A program made the translations under genes and the position numbers. Under the pieces are notes generated by a model. That model was not told where the DNA came from and did not search any database. It worked only from the letters and a program-made list of their open reading frames with translations. Positions 48,596 through 59,004 of a stretch of 64,000 bases of DNA are shown here, piece by piece (the first letter of the stretch is position 1; every line of letters starts with the position of its first letter). The stretch is from Xenopus tropicalis (taxonomy: Eukaryota; Chordata; Amphibia; Anura; Pipidae), in assembly GCF_000004195.4 (NCBI RefSeq), contig NC_030680.2, forward strand, positions 147,563,045 through 147,627,044, written 5' to 3'.

Positions 48596-48844
48596 GTTCT
48601 GGTGTTATAGCAAAATAAATAAATTAAATGATAATTATACAATGATATGTTATTTCTGATTTTATCAAGGACATTGCCATACTAGCAGGCCCTGCGGTTG
48701 GGCAGCTCACCTTTGTACACTTGAATTAGCACTAGTATGTGTAGGAAGTGATTGGGGGGCATAGAAAGTGGCTCAACATCATACAAAGTGTGCTTCTACT
48801 CTACACAGCACAGTTTAGTTCAGAACATGGCCTCCAGGGCAGTT
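48596..48844. other. Short unique spacer
   Basis: No feature seen. Confidence 0.35.
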
Positions 48845-50025
48845 TAACAAATGACTTCAAGGGTAGTTCAAGACATGAGCTCTAAAGCAGATAAAAACAT
48901 GACCTCCAGTGCAGGTAATAACATGGGCTCTAGCGCAGGTCAAAGCATGACCTCCATTGCAGGTGAAAATATGACCTTTAGCTCAGGTCAAAAAAGGATC
49001 TCCTTTGCAGGTGAAATCATGCCTTTCATCATAGGTCAAAACATGGTCTCCAGCATGGATCAAAACATGACCTCTATCACAGGTCATAACATGGCCTTCA
49101 GCTCTGGTCCAAACATGGCCTCTAGCTTGGGTCAAAACATGACCTCCATCATAAGTCAAAACATGACCTTCAGCTCGGGTCAAAGCATGACCTTCATCAC
49201 AGGTGAAAACATGACCAACAGGTCGGGTCAAAACATGACCTCTATCACAGGTCATAACATAGCCTTCATCTCCGGCCCAAACATGGCCTCTGGTTTGGGA
49301 CAAAACATTACCTCCATCATAAGTCAAAACATGGCCTCCAGCTTGGGTCAAAACATGACCTCCATCATAAGTCAAAACATGACCTCCAGCTTGGGTCAAA
49401 ACATGACCTCCAGCTTGGGTCAAAACATGACCTCCATCATAGGCTAAAACATGGCCTCCAGCTCGGGTCAAAACATGACCTCTAGTGCAGGTCAAAACAT
49501 GATCTCCAGTGCAGGTCAAAACATGACCTCCAGCTCGGGTCAAAAGATGACCTCTATCACAGGTCATAACATGGCCTTTATCTGCAGCCCAAACATGGCC
49601 TCTAGTTTGGGTCAAAACATGACCTCCATCATAAGTCTAAACATGGCCTCCAGCTTGGGTCAAAACATGACCGCCATCATAGGCTAAAACATGGCCTTCA
49701 GGTCAGGTCAAAACTTGATCTCCATTGCAGGTCAAAACATGGTCTCCAGCTCAGATCAAAACATTACCTCTATCACAGGTCATAAAATGGCCTTCAGCTC
49801 TGGTCCAAACATGACCTCTAGCTTGGGTCAAAACATGACCTTCATTATAGGCCAAAATATGACCTCCAGCTTGGGTCAAAACATGACCTTCATCATAGAC
49901 CAAAACATGGCCTCCAGCTTGGGTCAAAACATAAACTCCATCATAAGTCAAAACATGGCCTCCAGCTTGGGTAAAAACATGACCTCCATCATAGGCCAAA
50001 ACATGACCTCCAGCTCTGGTCAAAA
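48845..50025. repeat. 24-bp minisatellite, about 47 copies, ending 93 bp before exon 5
   Basis: Unit CAAAACATGACCTCCAGCTT then GGGT. 24 bp is 8 codons, giving long stop-free frames on both strands (+ NMTSSLGQ-like 8-mers in 48851-50074). Immediately after it, 50024-50051 is a hairpin (AACAGTTCA/TGAACTGTT, 10-nt loop). Confidence 0.95.
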
Positions 50026-50118
50026 CAGTTCAGGTAACAGTGTGAACTGTTACAGAGCAAGGTTTGATCTTTAAGCTGTGCCTTTATATGACCTGCCGTA
50101 TTTCTGATCATTTTGCAG

Positions 50119-50233
50119 GATATCTGACTTGTCAAACATTAAAAGAAGATTATATCTATCAACTGTCCACAAGGAACTATCATCGACTCCGCTGCACGCG
50201 AAAATCCCACTGCTGGGGCTAAAGCGCAAAATG
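50119..50233 (+). CDS. cfap20dc: cfap20dc exon 5, residues 93-131
   Basis: The acceptor is CATTTTGCAG (ends 50118) and the donor is GTAAGT (from 50234, a consensus donor). The 115 nt exon enters in phase 2 and leaves in phase 0. The translation is [20 protein letters not shown] followed by [18 protein letters not shown]. The 'D..N.KRR' motif and the 'TPLHAKIP' segment are the CFAP20-domain features corresponding to 'DDKNVRRR' and the following 'P' strand in CFAP20. A 24-bp minisatellite ends less than 100 bp before the acceptor, so the branch point must lie in the short unique spacer 50030-50118. Confidence 0.94.
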
Positions 50234-50666
50234 GTAAGTTCCTCCCTTCCCCTCGGCTGAAATATATTGTAAGCGCTCAGCACAGAATTCCGGGCGAATC
50301 TCTAAGACACAGTGAGAGTCAATAAAGATAATAAGCAGCTTGGCAGACAGCATTCATTTCATGCTTTGTTACCTGAAAAACGATATCTTCGTCCCATCAG
50401 TAACGAGGCAGCGAGTCACTTGTAACAATATACAAGGCGGGAGGACATTCCAATTCCACCCTTGTCACTGTTATCTGAGGATTTATACCCCCGCCCGCGC
50501 AAATCATATGCGGCTTGTAAAATTGCTAATAACCTTTTGAGGTGATTTCGGAGAAGCGCACAATGTGCATACCTGTATTTCATAAATCCTGAAATCTCTG
50601 CATCTCCCGGATTACGCCGAGCAGAGCTGGGGGGGGGGGGCATTGTAATTAAACATCAGAGAACAG
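50234..50666. other. Start of intron 5, unique
   Basis: 50240-50560 is repeat-free; G-run at 50629-50640. Confidence 0.35.
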
Positions 50667-51890
50667 TTCCTAAGGAATGGAAATAATGTCAATGGCTAAG
50701 GGTTCTTATGAGTTACCAATAAAGGAGAAGGAAAGGTTAAAACTCAGTAAGGTCTATGTAGATACAGCCATAAGCACTCACAGAGTCCTCTATCAAAAGA
50801 AACACAGGATTTCGTGTCTCCTTTGTATATACATGTTCTTCTGTATCAGACTTCCTGCTCTCAGAAAAATCTTTCAGGGCACAGGCTCGAGTCTGCTCAG
50901 TTTGCTCCTCTCTCCCCCTCCCTTCTCCTCCCCCTTTGCTCTCTCCCCCTCCCAACTATGCTGTAATCTGAGCTACCAGCAGCACGGAAGTTGCTGAGAC
51001 CAAGCTAAAATGGCAGCTGCTATCTTAAATGAACAGAGGGAGTTTCTAGGGCTGTTTACTCAGGTATGCTCAGAATATATATATATAGCATTCTAGCTTG
51101 CACATATCTCTTACTAGAGGAACACCTCAGAATCACTTTTTTAGATGTTGCTTGGTGGGTAGGGTTCCCCCCTGCTCGGTTTTGACCCAGGTTTTGACCA
51201 GTTCCGAAGGAACAGAAATAATGGCAATGGCTAAGGGTTCTTATGAGTTACCAATAAAGGAGAAGGAAAGGTAAAAACTAAGTAAGCTTTATCAGAAAGG
51301 TCTATGTAAATACAGCCATAAGCACTCACAGAAAGCTGCACTGAGGCCTTTATCAAAAGAAACACAGGATTTCTTGTCTTCCTTTGTGTATACATGTTCT
51401 TCTGTATCAAACTTCCAGCTCTCAGAAAAATCCTTTAGGGCACAGGCATGAGTCTGCTCAGTTTGCTCCTCTCTCCCCCTCCCTTCTCCTCTCCTTTTGC
51501 TCTCTCCCCCTCCCAACTATGCTGTAATCTGAGCTACCGGAAGTTGCTGAGACCAAGCTAAAATGGCAGCTGCTATCTTAAACGAACAGAGGGAGTTTCT
51601 AGGGCTGTTTACTCAGGACAGGAAGTGCTAAAGTGAAAGCGAAGTGAATACTCAAAGCAGCAGCCTTTGAGTAGCTCATTATCAGGGGCTTCTCAGTGGA
51701 CTGGTAGTTAGTTTTATCAGCTCCTTTGATGTTCTAAAGTGCTAAAGTGAAATTGCCTTCATCTCCTTATTCAGTGCCAGAAATAACCATTAATATTTCT
51801 TAATTAAAACAATAGACAAAATGTCCAGCACCATCCCTATTCATTCAGCTCCTGTTGAAAAGGGGTGTATACTGTCCCTTTAACTGTCCA
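50667..51890. mobile_element. Two tandem copies of one MITE
   Basis: AGTTACCAATAAAGGAGAAGG begins the shared part in both (about 50711 and 51247, 536 bp apart), followed by AATACAGCCATAAGCACTCA-type sequence. The second ends near CTGTCCCTTTAAC at 51872. The first ends close to the second. Confidence 0.72.
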
Positions 51891-52421
51891 CCCTGGGACC
51901 ATAGTTCTGATACCAATTCTACAGTTCTGGATTTAATGTTGATCACACACACATAGCGCACAGAAAGGGTTAATGAGAATGAACAGTCGCTATGAGATTT
52001 ACAGTTCCAATCACAGCTATTTTAATCCAGATATGAATTAAGGAAAGCTCCTTTTTTTTTTTGTATATTCTTTATTTTCAGTTTTGTATTTATACAGTAC
52101 ACATCAGAACTAGACCGCTTTTTAGAAAGCTCCTTTTTTTAATGGAAATCTGAAATGCTTTTTGTCGTTATGTCAACCGTCTACATTTATATACCCAGTA
52201 TACATATTTTATGAGGAGCCCTCAGTCAGATTTTACAGTGTGTCAGCAGAATTCTCATTCATTCTAATATTTCTTATGCCGAGCAGAGATAGCAGGAGAT
52301 ATGTGTGGGTATAGGCTTCTCTCCTACTGAATTACTGTATTATATTCATATTAAAGGTGAGGTTATAGCGAAACAGTGCTTATTGCTCTATTTATTTTCC
52401 CTAAAATGTAAATATATATTA
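51891..52421. other. Intron 5, no gene seen
   Basis: AT-rich, unique. Confidence 0.35.
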
Positions 52422-53514
52422 CAGGTATGGGACCTGTTATCCAGAATGCTCGGACCTGGGGTTTTCCAGATAAGGGATCTTCCCGTAATCTCCATACCTT
52501 AACTCTACTAAAAATCATATAAACATTAAATAAACCCAATAGGATTGATTTGCCCCCAATAAGGGGTAATTATATCTTAGTTGGGATCAAGTACAGGTAC
52601 TGTTTTATTATTACAGAGAAAAGGGAATCATTTAACCATTAAATAAACCCAATAAGGCTGTTCTGCCCCAATAAGGGGTAATTATATCTTAGTTGGGATC
52701 AAGTACAGGTACTGTTTTATTATTACAGAGAAAAGGGAATCATTTAACCACTAAATAAACCCAATAGGGCTGTTCTGCCCCAATAAGGGGTAATTATATC
52801 TTAGTTGGGATCAAGTACAGGTACTGTTTTATTATTACAGAGAAAAGGGAATCATTTAACCACTAAATAAACCCAATAGGGCTGTTCTGCCCCAATAAGG
52901 GGTAATTATATCTTAGTTGGGATCAAGTACAGGTACTGTTTTATTATTACAGAGAAAAGGGAATCATTTAACCATGAAATAAACCCAATAGGGCTGTTCT
53001 GCCCCCAATAAGGGGTAATTATATCTTAGTTGGGATCAAGTACAGGTACTGTTTTATTATTACAGAGAAAAGGGAATCATTTAACCATTAAATAAACCCA
53101 ATAGGGCTGTTCTGCCCCAATAAGGGGTAATTATATCTTAGTTGGGATCAAGTACAGGTACTGTTTTATTATTACAGAGAAAAGGGAATCATTTAAACCA
53201 TTAAATAAACCCAATAGGGCTGTTCTGCCCCCAATAAGGGGTAATTATATCTTAGTTGGGATCAAGTACAGGTACTGTTTTATTATTACAGAGAAAAGGG
53301 AATCATTTAACCATTAAATAAACCCAATAGGGCTGTTCTGCCCCAATAAGGGGTAATTATATCTTAGTTGGGATCAAGTACAGGTACTGTTTTATTATTA
53401 CAGAGAAAAGGGAATCATTTAACCATTAAATAAACCCAATAGGGCTGTTCTGCCCCCAATAAGGGGTAATTATATCTTAGTTGGGATCAAGTACAGGTAC
53501 TGTTTTATTATTGC
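52422..53514. repeat. ~111-bp array E (about 9 copies) in a MITE
   Basis: Host left end TACAGGTATGGGACCTG at 52421 then TTATCCAGAATGCTCGG. Units GGGATCAAGTACAGGTACTG about every 111 bp to 53484. It is cut at 53512 and fused to a different MITE. Confidence 0.93.
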
Positions 53515-53791
53515 CATTTACACTGATTCAGCAGCTTATCTGCCCGTGTATTGGCACAAACGCCGGGCCTGCCAGACTGACATCTGTCCTGAAATCGGCC
53601 TATACCTGCCTAATGGTGGCTCTCCCCGCCGTTCTAATTAGCCCACCCGTAGGTGCAGGCACATTTTTTTTTAGGCCAGATATCAGTCAGGTAGGCCCGC
53701 TGGGGGTATCCATACACGGGCAGATAAGCAGCCAAATCGGTCTGAAGGACACGAATCAGCAGCTGAAATCTGCCCATGTATGGCCACCATA
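53515..53791. mobile_element. MITE, family 'GGCCATACACGGGCCGAT', copy 5, left truncated
   Basis: CAGCAGCTTATCTGCCCGTG near 53528, GCCCACCCGTAGGTG at 53641 and ATGTATGGCCACCATAA at the end. Confidence 0.75.
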
Positions 53792-54370
53792 AAAGAGGTC
53801 TTGGACCTCCAAGAAGAACTTAAAAACACCACAAACCTCTCGAGTTTAGTGATCAGTAAAGCTATTTATGGACAATATGTCTATATGTAAGGGAAACAAT
53901 GTTAAGAGAATGAATGTTCCATACACACAATCATTTAAATGGAAGGAGATCTCTGCCCCAAAGGGAGTCATCTCCTAATTTTCTCTACTCAGAAGGTATC
54001 ACTGAGACAGTCATTCCTCTACATCTGGAAAATCAAATTTACTTAGCGCAAAGGTAATTTAAATTAGTTCAGCCTGGCGTCATACAAGGAACACAATTTA
54101 AAAGGAAGCGTATTCGCTAATGAACAATAAAATTAAATTCTAGCTCAATATTCCGTTGAACAAGAGAGTCTTCTCATGAAAGTTGAAAGTAAATAAATCA
54201 TCGGTGTGAAGTTTGATTACAGGTTCAGGGTAATTGCTCTAATCAGTTCTGGATAGATTCCTGGGCATCTTGAAAACCTGGGGTAGGGGAAATAGAAATG
54301 TATATAATGCCCCCCCCCCCCCCCCCCTTTGCCATTACTCCTTCATCAGAAGTCAGTCAGTTTAGGGGAA
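53792..54370. other. Intron 5, no gene; C20 homopolymer at 54308-54327
   Basis: The C-run is a likely sequencing and assembly weak spot. Confidence 0.5.
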
Positions 54371-55972
54371 GCCAACTGGAACAGCCAAAAACCACTGGGT
54401 AGAATGAATTGCCCTAATGACAGAAAAAGGGGCAATCACTTACAGAAGAAGTTCTAGAACACTTCTGCCATCTTGTTCCATTTATTGAGTGGTTGTTATG
54501 GACTGTAATGTAGAGAAGCCCATAAACTGCCAGAACTAACCCTTTAGGTGTAGTAGGAGAGCCCTGCCAACTAGTCTTCACTGACGCCCTTTTGGGGCTC
54601 CAGAAACCAACTGGAACAGCCAAAAATCACTGGGTAGAATGAACTGCCCTAATGACAGAAAAAGGGACAGTCACTTACAGAAGAAGACAGGACCTTTTCT
54701 AGAACACTTCTGCCATCTTGTTCCATTTATTGAGTGGTTGTTCCAGACTGTAAAGTAGAGAAGCCAATAAACTGCCAGAACTAACCCTTAAGGTGTAGTA
54801 GGAGAGCCCTGCCAACTGGTCTTCACTGATGCCCTTTTGGGGCCCCAGCAGCCAACTGGAACAGCCAAAAAACACTTGGTAGAATGAATTGCCCTAATGA
54901 CAGAAAAAAGGGACAATCACTTACAGAAGAAGTTATAGAACACTTCTGCCATCTTGTTCCATTTATTGAGTGGTTTTATGGACTGTAATGTAGAGAAGCC
55001 AATAAATTGAAAGAACTAACCCTTTAGGTGTAGTAGGAGAGCCCTGCCAACTAGTCTTCACTGACGCCCTTTTGGGGCCCCAGAAGCCAACTGGAACAGC
55101 CAAAAACCACTTGGTGGAATGAATTGCCCTAATGACAGAAAAAGGGACAATCGCTTACAGAAGAAGTTCTAAAACACTTCTGCCATCTTGTTCCATTTAT
55201 TGAGTGGTTGTTATGGATTGTAATGTAGACAAGCCAATAAAGTGCCAGAACTAACCCTTAAGGTGTAGTAGGAGAGCCCTGCCAACTAGTCTTCACTGAC
55301 CCTCCAGAAGCCAACTGGAACAGCCAGAAACCACTGGGTAGAGTGAATTGCCCTAATGACAGAAAAAGGGACAATCACTTACAGAAGAAGTTCTAGAACA
55401 CTTCTGCCATCTTGTTCCATTTATTGAGTGGTTGTTATGGACTGTAATATAGAGAAGACAACTGGAACTGCCAGAACTAACCATTTAGGTGTAGTAGGAG
55501 AGCCTGGCCAACTAGTCTTCACTGACGCCCTTTAGGGGGCACCAGAAGCCAACTGGAACAGCCAAAAACCACTGGGTAGAATGAATTGCCCTAATGACAG
55601 AAAAATGGACAGTCACTTACAGAAGAAGACAGGACCGTTTCTAGAACACTTCTGCCATCTTGTTCCATTTATTGAGTGGTTTTATGGACTGTAATGTAGA
55701 GAAGCCAATAAATTGAAAGAACTAACCCTTTAGGTGTAGTAGGAGAGCCCTGCCAACTAGTCTTCACTGACGCCCTTTTGGGACCCCAGAAGCCAACTGG
55801 AACAGCCAAAAACCACTTGGTAGAATGAATTGCCCTAATGACAGAAAAAGGGACAATCACTTACAGAAGAAGACAAGACCTTTTCTAGAACACTTCTGCC
55901 ATCTTGTTCCATTTATTGAGTGGTTGTTATGGACTGTAATGTAGAGAAGCCAATAAACGGCTAGAACTAACG
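54371..55972. repeat. ~240-bp tandem repeat, about 6.7 copies
   Basis: GCCAACTGGAACAGCC-like starts at 54371, 54607, 54851, 55086, 55310, 55548 and 55792 (spacing 224-244). Contains CACTTCTGCCATCTTGTTCC and TAGTAGGAGAGCCCTGCC. Confidence 0.95.
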
Positions 55973-56170
55973 GATCAGGCAAGCAAAGTAAAGTCAGGAA
56001 CAGGCAACTAGTCAAGAACCAGGAATATCAACCAAACAGAGGCTTTCCAAGATCAGGGAACTACTAAACCAGCTTGGGCACTGAAAATAGGGAGAAAAAG
56101 CTTGGTTTTTGTGCATTATATACTGATAAACATGTTTTTTCATTGACGCCCCTACTCTGCTGTTTTCTAG
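55973..56170. other. End of intron 5
   Basis: Unique, acceptor of exon 6 at its end. Confidence 0.4.
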
Positions 56171-56324
56171 TGGTGCAACCTGTGCGTCGATCTGGTGTCT
56201 TTCACAAGTGGAATATTTAAAGGGGCGGTTTTCCAGTCACTGGACGGGATCATTATTTCTGCCAACTGTAAGCTAAGGAAGATCTACACCATGAAGTTGA
56301 AGCCAAAAGAGACCATAGAAGAAG
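56171..56324 (+). CDS. cfap20dc: cfap20dc exon 6, residues 132-182
   Basis: The acceptor is TGTTTTCTAG (ends 56170) and the donor is GTTTGT (from 56325). The 154 nt exon enters in phase 0 and leaves in phase 1. It begins [20 protein letters not shown] and continues through [20 protein letters not shown]. The W at its first codon, the 'ANC+LRKI+' motif and the closing charged stretch are hallmarks of the C-terminal half of the CFAP20 domain (in CFAP20 the equivalent is 'ANCRIRR'). The domain ends near here. An ORF from 56195 shows the exon running on into intron sequence after the donor. Confidence 0.95.
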
Positions 56325-56682
56325 GTTTGTTTAGAACATTAGCATTTATAGTTTTCTGTTTATTATTTGAATCATCTAAAAATATCTGGGTATTATTTAA
56401 TATGGGCCAGTGCTATTTGGCGCTCTAGGTCTGTGTATATTAAAGTGTAAATTCATATTACAAATCAAGTTACTACTGCCTGGTTGCTAGGATAGGTTTG
56501 ATCCTAATAATCAGATTCTAATGCTAAACTGAAGAATAAAAGGGACACTGCCATGATGGTTATGGGGTATTTTTTATTTCTATATGACACTGTTACACAG
56601 CAAACAAATTCCCTCTGCCATTTAACCTTTTATTGTATTTGTAGCTGTAATATTGGTGTGTAGGCGCCATCTCAGTGCATTG
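56325..56682. other. Start of intron 6
   Basis: GGGACACTGCCATGATGG at about 56540 begins a TTAA-type MITE that continues into the next repeat. Confidence 0.45.
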
Positions 56683-57436
56683 TGCCTGAGTCTGAGCTTT
56701 CAGCCAGCGCTACACATTAGAACTGCTTTCAGCTAACCTATTGTTTCTCCTACTCCCATGTAACTGGAGGAGTCCCAAGCCGGACTTGGATTTCTTACTA
56801 TTGAGTGCTATTCTGATACCTACTGGGAGCTGCTATCTTGCTCCCTTCCCATTGTTCTGCTGATCGGCTGCTGGGGGTGAGGGGGGGGGGATATCACTCC
56901 AACTTGCAGCGCAGCAGTAAAGTGTGCCTGAGTCTGAGCTTTCAGAAGGAGCCGGCGCTACACATTAGAACTGCTTTCAGCTAACCTATTGTTTTCTCCT
57001 ACTCCCATGTAACTAGAGGAGTCCCAAGCCGGACTTGGATTTCTTACTATTGAGTGCTATTCTGATACCTACTGGGAGCTGCTATCTTGCTCCCTTCCCA
57101 TTGTTCTGCTGATCGGCTGCTGGGGGTGAGGGGGGGGGGATATCACTCCAATTTGCAGCGCAGCAGTAAAGTGTGCCTGAGTCTGAGCTTTCAGCCAGCG
57201 CTACACATTAGAACTGCTTTCAGCTAACCTATTGTTTCTCCTACTCCCATGTAACTAGAGGAGTCCCAAGCCGGACTTGGATTTCTTACTATTGAGTGCT
57301 ATTCTGATACCTACTGGGAGCTGCTATCTTGCTCCCTTCCCATTGTTCTGCTGATCGGCTGCTGGGGGTGAGGGGGGGGGGATATCACTCCAATTTGCAG
57401 CGCAGCAGTAAAGTGTGCCTGAGTCTGAGCTTTCAG
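56683..57436. repeat. ~243-bp tandem triplication
   Basis: GCCTGAGTCTGAGCTTTCAG at 56683, 56926, 57176 and 57416. Each copy has TAACTGGAGGAGTCCCAAGC (or TAACTAGAGG) and a G9-G10 run. Confidence 0.95.
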
Positions 57437-58440
57437 AAGGAGCCAGTTGTCCACTTGTCTGGATACGATGGCTGGTTGCTATGTGAATCTGCGGGCTTCA
57501 TTTCTACCAGGTGGTTATTGAACCAAGCTGGTTATTATACTATAAAAGAAATCCACGAAGCTGTGGATTCTCGCTCAGTTTTGCATTCTGCACCCCCCCC
57601 CCCTCAGCTTTTCATTGTTTTGCGCAGATACCAGTGCGCTTGATGGATCGCTCCCCAACATACGGCTAATGCAAAGGATTTAATTACTAAAAACATGAAA
57701 TCTGCTGGTAATATTTCCACTCGCACAACATAAATAACATCGTTGCACTTACCCCCCCCCCCAAACAAACAACTGCATGAAAAATGAGAGCGAAATGTCT
57801 GTGTATGAAAAATGCGTTGCGTATGGGAAGCAAAAAAACGGCAATCGTTCATATTTCTCTTTGTAAAAGCATTAAACTGAATGTTGCAAAAAATAAATAA
57901 GTCGGCAACATGTGGATTATAGATTAGATTGGAAAAATGCATCAAATATGTATATATTGAAACCATAATGGAAAAGGCTTCCGATTTGTCAACGTCTGTT
58001 CTGACATTTACGTCAGTTAATGCAAAAACCCAATGACAAACTGTCCCGGTTCTGATTATTTGCCGCGCGCGGTAATTTAGAAGATTGTAGGATTTGGTCA
58101 GGAAATGTATTTATGCCCCCACCCTATCATATTCTGGTGGGGAGGGGGGGGTAAGAAATATTGAATTCTGATTCGTAGACTAAAGAAGACAACTTACTTG
58201 ATAGGTTTTCAGCTTTTGGCACAGGGTGGGTGCAGGCCCAGTTCATGCCCATTTCGCCCAGTTCGTTCCCTGTGGCCCCTCATTGACTTGAATGGGTAGT
58301 TCTTAGTCTTAGTTCTTAGTCTTCCAAGCACTACTCCATTGAGCCTGGGAGCAGACAATAGGCCACAGAAGCCATTTGTACCCCAAAGTGATAACATCCA
58401 CTTTGGAGAAGTCGGGGACAGGGCCTCATGAATGAGGATA
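57437..58440. other. Intron 6, no gene seen
   Basis: Poly-C runs at 57591-57602 and 57751-57761. Unique otherwise. Confidence 0.4.
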
Positions 58441-59004
58441 AGTAAGCACAGCAAATTGTGTAATAGCACTTTCTAGGAAAGTGAACATAGTCGGCACCTA
58501 GTAAGCAAGGGCAGTCTTAAAGGCCCCACCAAAGGAGAGATTAGATCTGGGAGTATTCCTCCTATCCGGCAATGTTGCCTCAGTGTAGGGCCACAGAGTA
58601 GAGACAGTGACAGGCCAGAATAAACACTGATCCTACTCACCCGGAGAACTCATATACTAGCGGTTATCAACCTGAAGGAGTATATAACTACCTAGACTAC
58701 CTCCTTCTGCTCAGAGTGCATTGTATTGACCATCTATCCTGCTTTTGTGAGTATATGATAACCCTGATTGCACCATTGCCTTGTCTTGGACGTCCATTCT
58801 TACCAACTGCACTACACAGCTACAGTGAGTTGTAGTTCAACTACACCCTCATCTCCATTCAGGTCTCTTCCACCTAAGCGAAGGCCCATCCTAAGAAATG
58901 GAATCGCATGTAACACATGCCCTCCATATCACTACTGGCCTGGTATTACTAATTCATAGCCAAACAAGTGTTACACACTCCAAAGTAAGGTTTTAAGCAA
59001 AATC
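58441..59004. other. Unclassified, LTR-like composition
   Basis: Moderately GC sequence with TATATAACTACC and promoter-like content, ending close to the 35-bp array. No confident TG...CA borders with a target duplication were found, so LTR origin is a guess. Confidence 0.25.

Noticed and set aside
48851..50074. NMTSSLGQ-type repeat ORFs as secreted or adhesin-like genes
   Set aside because: 24-bp minisatellite open on both strands and located inside an intron of cfap20dc.
58441..59004. Second solo LTR
   Set aside because: No TG...CA ends with matching target duplication could be found.
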